Shown: in pieces, positions 47,308 to 57,059 of the stretch | Position numbering within the stretch: position 1 is the stretch's first letter | Layout: the number at the start of each line of letters is the position of its first letter | From: Azotobacter vinelandii CA | Lineage (GTDB): Bacteria; Pseudomonadota; Gammaproteobacteria; Pseudomonadales; Pseudomonadaceae | Reading direction: 5' to 3' | Length of the DNA: 64,000 bases | Assembly (NCBI RefSeq): GCF_000380335.1 | Contig: NC_021149.1 | Location: 3,462,501-3,526,500 of the forward strand | Notes under the pieces: generated by a model | What the model saw: the letters and a program-made list of their open reading frames with translations, nothing else | Told to the model about the DNA's origin: nothing | The model's database searches: none | Translations under genes and position numbers: made by a program

Positions 47308-48813
47308 TTAACACTCGGCTCCCGGCAGGGCAACCGCCGGGCAATGAACGGAGCCTGCGGCGCGCTCCGGGGCCGTTTGATCGTAGCCGTCCTCGCGCCG
47401 GCTCATGCCGTACTTGCGCATCTTCTCCACCAGTGTGGTACGGCGGATGCGCAGGCGCTCGGCGGCACGTGCCACCACACCGGCGGAGTCGTCCAGCGCC
47501 TGCTGGATGAGCGCCTGTTCGAGGGCGGCCAGATAATCCTTCAGATCCAGCCCCTCCGGCGGCAGCAGGGCGAGGCTGGCCGGGTCCGGCATGCTGGCCT
47601 CGAACCCCCCACCCTCGTCGCCCTGCTCGTCTTCTCCCTCGATGTGGCGGTATTTCTTCGGCAACTCCTGCACACCGATGACGCCATAGGGATGCATGAT
47701 CGACATCCGCTCCACCAAGTTGGCCAACTCGCGCAGATTGCCCGGCCAGTCGTGCCGGCAGAGAGACATGATCGCCGCCGAGTTGAAGCGGATCGAGCCC
47801 AGCTTGTCGTGCTCCAGCCGCGCGATCAGTTCGATCAACAGCAGCGGAAGATCTTCCACACGCTCGCGCAGAGCCGGCACCTCGATGGGAAAGACACTGA
47901 GCCGATAGTAAAGATCCTCACGGAAGCTGCCCTCTTCGACCATCGCCTCGAGATTCTTGTGACTCGCCGCGATGATCCGTACATCGACGCTCTGGGAGCG
48001 CGTGCTGCCCAGGCGCTCGAAGAGGCCCTCCTTCAATACACGCAACAGGCGAGCCTGGCCCGGCAACGGCATGGCATCGATTTCCTCGAGAAACAGGACA
48101 CCGCCATGGGCCAGTTCGAGACGCCCGGCATGACTGCCGAGGGCACCGCTGAAAGCCCCCTTCTCATGCCCGAACAACTCGCTCTCCAGCAACTCGGTGG
48201 CGATGGCGCTGCAGTTGAAGGGCACGAAGGGAGCATCACGACGTCTGGAATGGTAGTGCAGGTTACGCGCCACCACCTCCTTGCCGGTTCCTGATTCGCC
48301 CTGCAGCAACACGCAGGCATCGGTATCGGCCACCTGCTGCAGCAATTGGCGAACCTGCTGGATCGCCCGACTGGTGCCGACCAGACTGCGAAACAGGTTG
48401 GGCTCGCGCGACAGGCCACGCTCCTGGACGGGTATCGTGCGGTAGACTTGGGCCCGATGCAGGGAATCGAGCAGCTTGTTGTAGGAGGGTGGTGCCTCCA
48501 GGCTGGCCAGCACCTGGCGCCGTGCCTCCTTCGGCCAGTCCGGCGAGGGATGCCGACCGAGCAGCAGCACGGGAAGCGTTTCGTCCCAGTCGCGGAGCGC
48601 CCTGATCAGCCTGAGCGTCCCGCCTTGCGTCTCGACCGTCCCCAGCAGCACGCACAACAGCTCCCGGCTGGAGCCCAAGGACTCGGCCTGCCCCCGCCAG
48701 TCCGCACTGGCACAGGCCAGGTATTGCTCGTCGAGGAAATCGAGGATGACCGACATGTCCCTGCGTCGGCCGCAGTCATCGTCGATCAGGAGGATTTTTA
48801 TGTCACGCCACAT
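47308..48813 (-). CDS. fleQ: FleQ-type sigma-54 activator / c-di-GMP sensor with altered AAA+ motifs
   Basis: 501 residues. Degenerate receiver (1-120), then an AAA+ domain: Walker A GESGTGKE at 172-179, [10 protein letters not shown] at 140-149 retaining the c-di-GMP contact motif, sigma-54 loop reading GAFSGA at 219-224 (canonical GAFTGA), and Walker B LFLEEID where P. aeruginosa FleQ has LFLDEIG. The C-terminal HTH ([20 protein letters not shown]) matches FleQ closely. FleQ is the flagellar master activator and, with c-di-GMP, a biofilm gene regulator. The altered motifs suggest reduced ATPase or activator function. fleSR do not follow. Confidence 0.92.
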   Translation of the reverse strand: MWRDIKILLIDDDCGRRRDMSVILDFLDEQYLACASADWRGQAESLGSSRELLCVLLGTVETQGGTLRLIRALRDWDETLPVLLLGRHPSPDWPKEARRQVLASLEAPPSYNKLLDSLHRAQVYRTIPVQERGLSREPNLFRSLVGTSRAIQQVRQLLQQVADTDACVLLQGESGTGKEVVARNLHYHSRRRDAPFVPFNCSAIATELLESELFGHEKGAFSGALGSHAGRLELAHGGVLFLEEIDAMPLPGQARLLRVLKEGLFERLGSTRSQSVDVRIIAASHKNLEAMVEEGSFREDLYYRLSVFPIEVPALRERVEDLPLLLIELIARLEHDKLGSIRFNSAAIMSLCRHDWPGNLRELANLVERMSIMHPYGVIGVQELPKKYRHIEGEDEQGDEGGGFEASMPDPASLALLPPEGLDLKDYLAALEQALIQQALDDSAGVVARAAERLRIRRTTLVEKMRKYGMSRREDGYDQTAPERAAGSVHCPAVALPGAEC

Positions 48814-49113
48814 ATGCCGGATATCTGAGCTGGAAAGGGCTTCAGGAAGCGTCGTCGCAAACCACGGCGTGCAGTGCCACCGTTATCGGGACTGCCACGG
48901 TATCGAATCGAGGAAAGCGCATCCTGCGCTCGCGACGGCGGAACTCCGACAGAATGGATAGCGAAGCGCCAGGAAGGCAACCCTGGATCCGGGACGAACG
49001 GCCGGAAAATCCAGCCCATTCCCGGATACGCCTGAACGAGTGCCCATATTCTACAAAGGATGTCAGCCGCTCGATAGCTTTACCCATGGGACGCAGCCGT
49101 TCACCCGCAGTCT
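48814..49113. other. Intergenic region upstream of fleQ
   Basis: 300 bases. Holds the fleQ promoter region; no clear consensus promoter and no convincing gene seen on either strand. Confidence 0.5.
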
Positions 49114-49728
49114 TCAGCTCAGGCGGATGCCCACCTCGGACAGACGCAACAGATCCTCGGGCCCCTCCACACCCCATAAGCGGGGCAGCAGGCAATGCTT
49201 CCAGCCAAGCCGGCGCAGGCGCTCGCAGGTGATGGGCAGCACGTCCTCGCAGCCCCAGGGAATGGCTTCGAACAGCGACGGGTCGAGCCGCCGCAACCCC
49301 AGCAAGGCATAATCGCCATGCTCGGCCGGCCCGAGCACCACATCCCGCTCGCGCAACGCCTCGCAGGCGGCCTGCAGGTAGTCGCCGTCCAACGCCGGGC
49401 TGTCATTGCCGATCAGGATTACCGCGTCCGTGGCGCAGAGGCCGAGGGTGGCGATGCGGCGCATCCGCTCGCCCAGATCGCCTGCCGGCTGTTCGACGAC
49501 GGCCCAGCCACAGGCCTCCGCCATGGCGCCCAAGGCCTCGTCGGGCCCCTCGTCGAGCCAGAGAAAGCGATCCTGGAAGCCATCCACCGGCAGGTGCAAG
49601 GCGCGCTCCACCAGCAGTCGTTGCAGATCGCACGCACCATCTTCACCCAACGCGGGAATCAGGCGAGGCTTCACCTGGCCGGGAGCCGGGGCGTGAGCCA
49701 GCAAATGCAAGGAAATCGACAGGCTCAT
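49114..49728 (-). CDS. TIGR04282-type glycosyltransferase (DUF2064)
   Basis: 204 residues from the ATG at 49728 (GGGAG upstream). CofC/MobA-like nucleotidyl/glycosyltransferase fold: LHLLAHAPAPGQVKPRLIPALG near the N-terminus, AVILIGNDSPALDGDYLQAA, and GPAEHGDYALLGLRR. Some relatives act in arsenosugar synthesis; the function of this one is not known. Confidence 0.8.
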   Translation of the reverse strand: MSLSISLHLLAHAPAPGQVKPRLIPALGEDGACDLQRLLVERALHLPVDGFQDRFLWLDEGPDEALGAMAEACGWAVVEQPAGDLGERMRRIATLGLCATDAVILIGNDSPALDGDYLQAACEALRERDVVLGPAEHGDYALLGLRRLDPSLFEAIPWGCEDVLPITCERLRRLGWKHCLLPRLWGVEGPEDLLRLSEVGIRLS

Positions 49729-49910
49729 GCCAAGCTCCCCCTCGTGCGCCCGATAGGCCACCGGGCAGCCGCATCATGCCACAAGGCCAAGCGCAAATGC
49801 TGTATCGCTCATTACAGTACGCCTGATTTCCCGCTCTTCACAGTGTGACATTCACCGCTGCTGATCGACGGCAGCGCCCTTGCGCGGCAAAGCGAAGAGC
49901 CGTCCGGGAG

Positions 49911-51251
49911 TCAGACCTGGCCTGCCAGAATGCGCCGCTCCCAAGGGCTGATCTCGTCGAGAAAATCCATCAGCTCCAGTCGCTTGCTGGCGATATAGCC
50001 CTCGATGAATTCCTCGCCGAACAACTCCCGCGCCAGCCGGCTATGCTCGAGCCGAGCCAGCGCGACCGGCATGCTGCTCGGCAGGATCAGGCTTTCCGGT
50101 ACCTGGAATTCGCCCTGCAGCGGCGCGCTCGGCTCCACCTGCTGCAGCATTCCGAACAGACCGGCGGCCAGACTGGCGGCAATGGCCAGATAAGGATTGG
50201 CATCCGCGCCCGGCAGCCGGTTCTCGACCCGCCGCGCGACCGCCGGGCTGGCCGGAATGCGCAGCCCCGCCGCCCGATTGTCGTAAGACCAGCAGGCGTT
50301 GTTCGGCGAAGCATAGGGGTGGTACAGCCGCTGGAAAGAGTTGACATGCGGAGCGAACAACAGGGTGAGATCGGCCAGCGCCCGTTGCTGACCGCCGATG
50401 AAATGACGGAAGGCCGGAGTCGGTTCGCCGTCCCCATCGCTGAACAGGTTCCTGCCGCTTTCCTGCTCCACCACGCTCTGATGGACATGCATGGAACTAC
50501 CGGGAACCCCGGCCAGTGGCTTGGCCATGCAGACCACCGTCAGCCCGTGCCGGAGCGCCACCTCTCTGAGCAGATGCTTGAACAGAAAAGTCTGGTCGGC
50601 CAGTTGCAGGGGGTCGCCATGCAGCAGATTGATCTCGAACTGGCTGATCCCCATTTCGTGCATGAATGTGTCACGCGGCAGCCCGAGCGCCGCCATGCAG
50701 CGATAGACATCGTCGAAGAAGGGCCGCAAGCCGTTGCTGGAAGACATGCTGAAGGCCGAAAAACCCGCTTCGCGCCTACCATCGAGCCCAATCGGCGGCT
50801 GAAACGGCATCTGTGGATCACCATGCGGGGCGAAGACGAAGAACTCCAGCTCGGTGGCCACCACCGGCTGCCAGCCTTGGCGGGCATAAGCGGCCACTAT
50901 GCGCTTGAGCAGCGCGCGGGTCGACAATGGCGAGCCTTCACCCTTCAACTCTTCGGCATCGCAGACCGCCAGAGCCCGGGGCCGTTCGCACCAGGGAATA
51001 AGATGGAGCTGCCGCAGGTCGGGAACGAGGAGCAGATCGCCATCGTCACCGCCATAAAAACGGGTTGGCGGATAGCCGCCCATGATGCACTGAAGCAGAA
51101 CCCCGCGCGCCAGTTGCAGGCGCTGCCCCTCTAGAAAGCCCCTGAGAGTCATTACCTTGCCACGAGGCACCCCATTGAGGTCGGGAGTGATGCATTCGAC
51201 CTCCTCGACGCCGGCCAGACGGTCGGCAAGCAGTTGCTGAGGCTTGAGCAT
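49911..51251 (-). CDS. Glutamine-synthetase-like gamma-glutamylpolyamine ligase
   Basis: 446 residues. GS catalytic fold (ATELEFFVFAPHGDP, SQFEINLLHGDPLQLAD, MAKPLAGVPGSSMHVHQSVV, NRLPGADANPYLAIAAS). Length and the N-terminal CITPDLNGVPRGK place it with PuuA/PauA/SpuB-type ligases, which glutamylate putrescine and other polyamines for catabolism, and not with GlnA. No polyamine operon is adjacent; the pseudomonad genome carries several paralogues. Ribosome site AAGGAGAGG. Confidence 0.85.
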   Translation of the reverse strand: MLKPQQLLADRLAGVEEVECITPDLNGVPRGKVMTLRGFLEGQRLQLARGVLLQCIMGGYPPTRFYGGDDGDLLLVPDLRQLHLIPWCERPRALAVCDAEELKGEGSPLSTRALLKRIVAAYARQGWQPVVATELEFFVFAPHGDPQMPFQPPIGLDGRREAGFSAFSMSSSNGLRPFFDDVYRCMAALGLPRDTFMHEMGISQFEINLLHGDPLQLADQTFLFKHLLREVALRHGLTVVCMAKPLAGVPGSSMHVHQSVVEQESGRNLFSDGDGEPTPAFRHFIGGQQRALADLTLLFAPHVNSFQRLYHPYASPNNACWSYDNRAAGLRIPASPAVARRVENRLPGADANPYLAIAASLAAGLFGMLQQVEPSAPLQGEFQVPESLILPSSMPVALARLEHSRLARELFGEEFIEGYIASKRLELMDFLDEISPWERRILAGQV

Positions 51252-51557
51252 GGCGTGCCTCTCCTTTCCACGGCGCTCCGCACACAGTACGCAGCCGCCA
51301 GCGGGAAGTTCAAGCAGTCCAAACCGCGTCGAAAGTCAAACCACTCCCCTGCAGCTGCACAGGCTCAGGAATGCACGAGGCACTACGACGAAGACCGCAG
51401 CGCGACATGCCTGCCATCGAAGCTGCGTATTAAATGAAGGCAGCGGCATCTTCTGAAATGCCCGGCTCCATTCAGCCATCGCGGCAGTCGGCATCGTCAG
51501 GAATGCGAACGGGATCATCTGTCGGGACAGGCGCCACGGCAGGCGACCGGGAGGTGG

Positions 51558-51632
51558 TGGCGCCCCCTGCTGGAGTCGAACCAGCATCTAGCCCTTAGGA
51601 GGGGCTTGTTCTATCCATTGAACTAAGGGGAC
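51558..51632 (-). tRNA. tRNA-Arg (anticodon CCT)
   Basis: 75 nt with encoded CCA. The acceptor GTCCCCT pairs with AGGGGGC (one G-T). The anticodon stem AGCCC/GGGCT encloses CTCCTAA, giving CCT for AGG codons. A good promoter lies about 95 bases upstream. Confidence 0.94.
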
Positions 51633-51727
51633 TTGCCGAAAAAGCCATCGATTTTCACACCCCGCCTACGCGGGGATACTCTCGCCAAGCTTCCGATCAG
51701 TCGACCGACCAATGGCGATGGGGCGGC

Positions 51728-51756
51728 ATTCTAGCCATGAAAGAGCCCTTTGTCAT
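51728..51756 (-). promoter_or_regulatory. Sigma-70 promoter for tRNA-Arg(CCT)
   Basis: On the minus strand ATGACA, 17-base spacer, TAGAAT, followed by a GC-rich start region. It lies ~96 bases before the mature tRNA, implying a 5' leader. Confidence 0.6.
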
Positions 51757-51984
51757 GCCTACAAAAACAGGAAGCGACAACGGAACAACAGGGTGTCCGC
51801 GCAGTCGATTCTTGGGCTCGTCTCACCGGAAATCCCGGCGTCAGTGGAGCATGCAAATCAACTGCATGCGATTAATCGATTCAGATATTGAAAAGAGTGA
51901 ACCACTTCAGCAAGACGAGGTCATACCGAGAACACCCTTGCAAGCTAATTGCCAGCACTCTATAACAACTCACCGGTCGAAACT

Positions 51985-52323
51985 ATGCAACCTATGAAAC
52001 AGGCAATCTACTCTAGCCGTACAGCTGACAAATTCGTCGTTCGTCTACCCGATGGCATGCGTGAACGCATCGCGGATGTAGCACGCAGCCATCACCGCAG
52101 CATGAACTCGGAAATCATTGCACGTCTGGAGCAAAGCCTGCTTCAGGAAGACGCCCTGGGCGACGACCTGAGCCTGCGCCTGGACAGCCCCGAGCTCTCC
52201 CTGCACGAACGGGAACTGTTGCAGCGTTTCCGGCAACTGACCCGACGCCAGCAGAACGCCCTGGTTGCCCTCATTGCGCAGGATAGCGAGCTCGCGACCG
52301 AAGGCGCGACCACCGAGCAGTAA
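51985..52323 (+). CDS. amrZ: AmrZ, ribbon-helix-helix regulator of alginate and motility
   Basis: 112 residues. The Arc-like DNA-binding part ([20 protein letters not shown] and [18 protein letters not shown]) and C-terminal tetramerisation part ([20 protein letters not shown]) match Pseudomonas AmrZ almost residue for residue. AmrZ activates alginate genes and twitching and represses fleQ in P. aeruginosa. I chose the ATG at 51985; a second in-frame ATG three codons later is possible. A perfect terminator follows. Confidence 0.93.
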   Translation: MQPMKQAIYSSRTADKFVVRLPDGMRERIADVARSHHRSMNSEIIARLEQSLLQEDALGDDLSLRLDSPELSLHERELLQRFRQLTRRQQNALVALIAQDSELATEGATTEQ

Positions 52324-52390
52324 CCGCATGAGCGACATGCACTGCCTTCAGCCAGAGATTTTGACTGAAGCGCCGAAAGCCGATGCGGAG

Positions 52391-52420
52391 AACAGGCCTA
52401 TGCCCGTAGGCCTGTTTCTC
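52391..52420 (+). terminator. Rho-independent terminator of amrZ
   Basis: 10-bp perfect stem AACAGGCCTA/TAGGCCTGTT with loop TGCCCG, followed by TCTC. Located 68 bases after the amrZ stop. Confidence 0.75.
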
Positions 52421-52590
52421 GAGCAGAGGTTGTGCGTGCCCGCCGTATAACGTCTCGATTAGCGGACTCGATACCTCTCCATCGTCATCCAGCCCGCGAA
52501 GCCTGTCATCTCCGAAATTGTCCGCCCATCCGGGTTCAGACAGCCGGGATGTATGCCGCCCCCTCCTCCCGTACCGTCATGAGTGCCCGT

Positions 52591-54033
52591 TCAAAGCAGG
52601 AACAGGGTGGCCAGCCCCAGGAAAATGAAGAAACCGCCGCTGTCCGTCATGGCCGTGATCATCACACTGGCCCCCATGGCCGGATCGCGCCCGAGCTTGG
52701 CCAACGTCATGGGAATCAGCACCCCCATCAAAGCGGCCATCAACAGATTCAGGGTCATTGCGCCCGTCATCACCGCGGCCAGTGACCAACTTCCGTAAAG
52801 AACGCCCGCCACCACACCGATCACTCCGCCCCAGACCAAGCCGTTGATCAGCGCCACACCAAGCTCCTTGACCAGCAGGCGAGCCGTGTTTGCCGTATTG
52901 ATCTGCCCCAGCGCCATGGCACGGACGATCATGGTGATCGTCTGATTGCCGGAATTGCCACCGATGCCCGCGACGATCGGCATCAGCGCCGCCAAGGCCA
53001 CCAGTTTCTCGATGGAATCCTCGAACAAGCCGATCACGCGCGAGGCCACGAAAGCAGTCACCAGATTCACCGCAAGCCACGCCCAGCGGTTGCCGACCGA
53101 CTTCCACACGGAGGCGAAGATGTCCTCCTCCTCGCGCAAGCCAGCCATGTTCAGCACTTCGCTCTCGCCTTCCTCGCGGATCAGATCGACCATGGCATCG
53201 ATGGTCAAGCGGCCGATCAGCTTGCCATTCCGCTCCACCACGGGCGCGGAAACCAGATCGTAGCGTTCGAAAGCCTGGGCGGCATCATAAGCATCCTCGT
53301 CAGGATGGAAGCGCACGGGATCGAGTGCCATGACTTCGGAAACCTGCCGCTCCGGATCGCTGACCAGCAGACGCTTGAGCGGCAGTACGCCTTTCAGCAC
53401 GCCATCGTAATTCACCACGAACAGCTTGTCGGTGTGTCCGGGCAGCTCCTTCAAGCGCCGCAGATAGCGCAATACCACTTCCAGGCTGACGTCTTCGCGG
53501 ATGGTGACCATCTCGAAATCCATCAATGCGCCAACCCGATCCTCCTCATAGGAGAGCGCTGAACGTACCCTCTCACGCTGCTGGGCATCGAGGGACTCCA
53601 TCAGTTCGTGGACCACATCCCGCGGCAGTTCGTGGGCGAGATCCGCAAGCTCGTCGGCCCCCAATTCCTTGGCAGCGGCAATCAGCTCGTGATCGTCCAT
53701 ATCGGCGATCAGGGATTCGCGGACAGCGTCCGATACTTCGAGGAGAATGTCGCCGTCGCGCTCGGCCTTGACCAACTGCCAGACACTCAGGCGGTCGCCG
53801 AGGGGAAGAGCTTCGAGGATATAAGCGATGTCTGCGGGATGAAGCTCGTCGAGCTTGCGCTGCAACTCTGCGAGATTCTGCCGGTGCACCAGATTCTCGA
53901 CCAGATCATGGTGCGCCCCCTCCTGACGACGCGTCAGGTACTCGACCAGCTTGTGCCGGTGCAGCAGTTCCACAACTTGAGCGAGACGCTCCTGCAGGCT
54001 TTCCTGCTGTTTCTTGGCTTCAACTTGGGTCAT
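52591..54033 (-). CDS. mgtE: MgtE-type magnesium transporter
   Basis: 480 residues. Cytosolic N domain (about 20-140; LHPADIAYILEALPLGDRL), paired CBS domains (about 150-275), and a C-terminal five-helix channel domain (about 310-480) with the pore segment GGNSGNQT. A homodimeric Mg2+ channel gated closed by bound Mg2+ in the cytosolic domains. Stand-alone transcription unit. Confidence 0.95.
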   Translation of the reverse strand: MTQVEAKKQQESLQERLAQVVELLHRHKLVEYLTRRQEGAHHDLVENLVHRQNLAELQRKLDELHPADIAYILEALPLGDRLSVWQLVKAERDGDILLEVSDAVRESLIADMDDHELIAAAKELGADELADLAHELPRDVVHELMESLDAQQRERVRSALSYEEDRVGALMDFEMVTIREDVSLEVVLRYLRRLKELPGHTDKLFVVNYDGVLKGVLPLKRLLVSDPERQVSEVMALDPVRFHPDEDAYDAAQAFERYDLVSAPVVERNGKLIGRLTIDAMVDLIREEGESEVLNMAGLREEEDIFASVWKSVGNRWAWLAVNLVTAFVASRVIGLFEDSIEKLVALAALMPIVAGIGGNSGNQTITMIVRAMALGQINTANTARLLVKELGVALINGLVWGGVIGVVAGVLYGSWSLAAVMTGAMTLNLLMAALMGVLIPMTLAKLGRDPAMGASVMITAMTDSGGFFIFLGLATLFLL

Positions 54034-54343
54034 GGCAAGCTCCGCCCCCAGCAGCGGAACACGCCAAGGGCATCAATCAGTCAATGCACGATTGCACGGA
54101 TCGGTTTTGAAGTGACTACTGGGTAAGTCCATGGTGGATTTCCACGAGCCCCGGCGGGACTGACGAACGCAATGATAACACTGACCGACAGCTTTGCACT
54201 CGCCAGAATGCCGGTCAGAACAAGTGCTTGCGATGCGAACCTACGCTCACTCCTCACCGCATGGTCCCGACAGAGAGACCTGAGACACATCCGCCTCCAT
54301 CGGCAGGCGCTAGCCTGGAACCCCCGCACCAAGGAGGACACCC
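54034..54343. other. Divergent intergenic region upstream of mgtE
   Basis: 310 bases between the mgtE start and the DUF4124-type gene. No further gene recognised; should hold both promoters. Confidence 0.5.
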
Positions 54344-54850
54344 ATGCACGGATCGCCGATACGGGCTTCGACAACCGCACTCCTACTCTGCTCTTCGCTG
54401 CAACTCGCCGCTTCGCCCATCTATCGTTGCGCAGCTCCAGGCGGGCACATCACCTTCACTCACCACGGCTGTCCGGCGGAGCAGCAGCAACAACTGCAGA
54501 ATGCCTCCAACCCTATTCCCGGCGGCAGTCCAACGCCCCTCGCAATCCCATCTGCAGAACGTACGCCTCGCACGGTGCGACAGAACAACACTCGGGAGCC
54601 AACCATAGTCGGCCAGCAAGACGACGGCTGCGGCAATCGCATCACGGGACGGGAACGCCGCGAAGCGATGCTCAAAAAGCAGGTGCACTCGGGCATGCCC
54701 CGTTCGGACGTAGAAAGTGCCTTCGGAAAACCGGACAGGATTTCCAGCCGTAACGGCCGAACCAGTTACCATTACCGTGACAGCGACGGCAACACGCGAC
54801 AGATCGACTTCGACGAATATGGCTGCGTCAACATCAAGGGCCGGAAATGA
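54344..54850 (+). CDS. DUF4124-type exported protein
   Basis: 168 residues; AAGGAGG ribosome site eight bases before the ATG. Signal peptide (to about AAS-PIYRC), then a short DUF4124-like start (IYRCAAPGGHITFTHHGCP) with paired Cys, a Pro/Asn-rich linker, and a C-terminal part (MLKKQVHSGMPRSDVESAFG, YHYRDSDGNTRQIDFDEYG) that resembles the SmpA/OmlA (BamE-like) pattern. Probably periplasmic; function unknown. Confidence 0.75.
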   Translation: MHGSPIRASTTALLLCSSLQLAASPIYRCAAPGGHITFTHHGCPAEQQQQLQNASNPIPGGSPTPLAIPSAERTPRTVRQNNTREPTIVGQQDDGCGNRITGRERREAMLKKQVHSGMPRSDVESAFGKPDRISSRNGRTSYHYRDSDGNTRQIDFDEYGCVNIKGRK

Positions 54851-54875
54851 AAAAAGGCCTGCATCGCTGCAGGCC
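54850..54875 (-). terminator. Terminator after tRNA-Arg(ACG), shared with the convergent gene
   Basis: 8-bp stem GGCCTGCA/TGCAGGCC with loop TCGC at 54856-54875. The A-run 54850-54855 gives a T-tail on the minus strand. It lies between the DUF4124 stop and the tRNA 3' end. Confidence 0.8.
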
Positions 54876-54884
54876 CTTCCAGTA

Positions 54885-54961
54885 TGGTGCACTCAGGAGG
54901 ATTCGAACCTCCGACCGCCCGGTTCGTAGCCGGGTACTCTATCCAGCTGAGCTATGAGTGC
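54885..54961 (-). tRNA. tRNA-Arg (anticodon ACG), copy 1
   Basis: 77 nt with CCA. Acceptor GCACTCA/TGAGTGC, anticodon loop CTACGAA giving ACG (inosine-modified, reads CGN). Second of a tandem pair. Confidence 0.95.
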
Positions 54962-55025
54962 ATAGCGTGCTTCGTTGACCAGATCACCCCTGGTTTGAAC
55001 CCGCCTCTCGGCATGGCTCATGTAA

Positions 55026-55102
55026 TGGCGCACTCAGGAGGATTCGAACCTCCGACCGCCCGGTTCGTAGCCGGGTACTCTATCCAGCTGAGCTATGAGT
55101 GC
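55026..55102 (-). tRNA. tRNA-Arg (anticodon ACG), copy 2
   Basis: 77 nt with CCA. The body is identical to copy 1 as read, but the discriminator base is G where copy 1 has A. Promoter-proximal gene of the pair. Confidence 0.95.
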
Positions 55103-55115
55103 GTCGAGCGTGCGC

Positions 55116-55143
55116 ATTATAGTGTCATCGAACTTATGTTCAA
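55116..55143 (-). promoter_or_regulatory. Sigma-70 promoter for the tRNA-Arg pair
   Basis: On the minus strand TTGAAC, 16-base spacer, TATAAT, followed by GCGC. It lies 14 bases before the mature 5' end of copy 2. Confidence 0.75.
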
Positions 55144-55209
55144 GCCGTAATCCGACCGATCAGCGATCAACCGAATACCGCGAGACGACCTGCCTCTATA
55201 ACGCTTGAA

Positions 55210-55300
55210 TGGCGGAGGAGGGGGGATTCGAACCCCCGACACCCTTTTGAGGTGTACTCCCTTAGCAGGGGAGCGCCTTCGGCCTCTCGGCCACCCCTCC
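55210..55300 (-). tRNA. tRNA-Ser (anticodon GCT)
   Basis: 91 nt with CCA and a long variable arm as in all tRNA-Ser. Acceptor GGAGGGG/CTCCTCC (one G-T), anticodon stem CTCCC/GGGAG around CTGCTAA, giving GCT for AGC/AGT. Confidence 0.95.
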
Positions 55301-55314
55301 GCAACACGGGGCGA

Positions 55315-55342
55315 ATCATACCCACCTTTGCCCCGTTTGCAA
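55315..55342 (-). promoter_or_regulatory. Sigma-70 promoter for tRNA-Ser
   Basis: On the minus strand TTGCAA, 16-base spacer, TATGAT, in the 61 bases between the rsmA stop and the tRNA. Confidence 0.55.
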
Positions 55343-55361
55343 AGCCAAAAATTGAGAAAAA

Positions 55362-55547
55362 TTAGTGGCTTGGCTCTTGATCTTTTTCTTTCTGAATGCG
55401 CTGGTAGATTTCTTCGCGGTGCACGGCGACCTCTTTTGGTGCATTGACGCCGATGCGAACCTGATTACCTTTCACGCCCAGCACGGTGACTGTCACATCA
55501 TCACCCACCATGAGGGTCTCTCCGACCCGACGAGTCAGAATCAGCAT
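55362..55547 (-). CDS. rsmA: Carbon storage regulator RsmA/CsrA
   Basis: 61 residues, full length. [20 protein letters not shown] and the [19 protein letters not shown] segment with the conserved RNA-contact Arg. It binds GGA motifs in leader mRNAs and is titrated by small RNAs; in pseudomonads it governs biofilm and secondary metabolism. AAAAGGAG ribosome site. Follows lysC in the conserved alaS-lysC-rsmA order. Confidence 0.97.
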   Translation of the reverse strand: MLILTRRVGETLMVGDDVTVTVLGVKGNQVRIGVNAPKEVAVHREEIYQRIQKEKDQEPSH

Positions 55548-55729
55548 TCCTTTCTCCTTTTAGGGAAGTCAACAGGACAACAGTCTGCAAAAATGAAAAT
55601 GGCACTATTCCCAGCCTGCCTCGAGGAATATACACCCAAGTATTGACCAGGGCTGGCGAAAGGAAAGCCCGCCGCCCCCTGGCAAAACGATGAAGACGCG
55701 GCATGGCCGCGCCCTCATCGATCACTCGC

Positions 55730-56965
55730 TCACTCGCCCTGGCGGGCGGGAGCATCCAGTTCGAAAGCGGTGTGCAGGGAACGAACCGCCAGTTCCAGAT
55801 ATTTTTCCTCGATGACCACGGAAACCTTGATTTCCGAAGTCGAAATCATCTGGATATTGATCCCCTCCTTGGCCAGAGCTCCGAACATGCGGCTGGCAAC
55901 TCCGGCATGGGAGCGCATGCCGACTCCGACGATGGAAACCTTGGCAATATCGGTGTCGCCAATGACTTCGCGTGCGCCGATTTCGCGCGCGGTATTTTCC
56001 AGCACGCGCATGGCGTTCAGATAATCGTTGCGATGTACGGTGAAAGTGAAATCGGTAGTGTTGTCGTGCGCAATGTTCTGCACGATCATGTCCACTTCGA
56101 TATTGGCTTCGCTGATCGGGCCGAGGATCTTGAACGCCACGCCGGGATTGTCCGGCACGCCGCGAATGGTCAGCTTGGCTTCGTCGCGATTGAAGGCGAT
56201 GCCGGAAATGATCGGCTGTTCCATGGATTCCTCTTCATCAATGGTAATGAGGGTGCCCGGCCCCTCCTGGAAGCTATGCAGCACGCGCAGCGGGACATTG
56301 TATTTGCCCGCGAACTCCACCGAACGGATCTGCAGTACCTTGGAGCCCAGGCTGGCCATTTCCAGCATTTCCTCGAAGGTGATCTTGTCCAGGCGCTGGG
56401 CCTTGGGCACCACCCGCGGATCGCTGGTATAGACGCCGTCGACATCGGTATAGATCTGACATTCGTCGGCCTTCAGGGCCGCGGCCAGAGCCACCCCGGT
56501 GGTATCGGAACCGCCGCGCCCGAGCGTGGTGATGTTGCCGTGCTCGTCGACCCCCTGGAAACCGGCGACCACCACCACACGGCCGGCCTTGAGATCGGTA
56601 CGCAGTTTCCGGTCATCGATCTGCAGGATACGGGCCTTGGTGAAGGAACTGTCGGTAAGGATGCGAACCTGGTTGCCGGTGTAGGACACCGCCGGCACGC
56701 CGCGCTTGATCAGCGCCATGGCCAGCAGGGCAATGGTCACCTGTTCGCCGGTCGACACCATCACATCCAGCTCGCGCGGCACGGGCTGCTCGCTGATCTG
56801 CTTGGCCAGACCGATCAGGCGATTGGTTTCGCCGCTCATGGCGGAAACCACGACCACGATGTCGTCACCGTTGTCGCGGAACTTCTTGACCTTCTCGGCT
56901 ACCTGCTCGATCCGCTCGATGGAGCCTACAGAAGTGCCCCCGAATTTCTGTACGATCAACGCCAT
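55730..56965 (-). CDS. lysC: Aspartate kinase
   Basis: 411 residues from the ATG at 56965 ([18 protein letters not shown]). Amino-acid kinase domain to about 260, then two ACT domains (about 265-400) for lysine/threonine feedback. It phosphorylates aspartate at the head of the lysine, threonine and methionine pathways. Four extra N-terminal codons (to 56977) are possible. Confidence 0.96.
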   Translation of the reverse strand: MALIVQKFGGTSVGSIERIEQVAEKVKKFRDNGDDIVVVVSAMSGETNRLIGLAKQISEQPVPRELDVMVSTGEQVTIALLAMALIKRGVPAVSYTGNQVRILTDSSFTKARILQIDDRKLRTDLKAGRVVVVAGFQGVDEHGNITTLGRGGSDTTGVALAAALKADECQIYTDVDGVYTSDPRVVPKAQRLDKITFEEMLEMASLGSKVLQIRSVEFAGKYNVPLRVLHSFQEGPGTLITIDEEESMEQPIISGIAFNRDEAKLTIRGVPDNPGVAFKILGPISEANIEVDMIVQNIAHDNTTDFTFTVHRNDYLNAMRVLENTAREIGAREVIGDTDIAKVSIVGVGMRSHAGVASRMFGALAKEGINIQMISTSEIKVSVVIEEKYLELAVRSLHTAFELDAPARQGE

Positions 56966-57059
56966 TTGAAAAGCCACCTAAGCCCGTGAAGGGCGCCATT
57001 AAACATTTCAAGCGCGCCGACTGCCAGGGCCGGCGCTGCCCGGGATCGGGAGACTGCCA

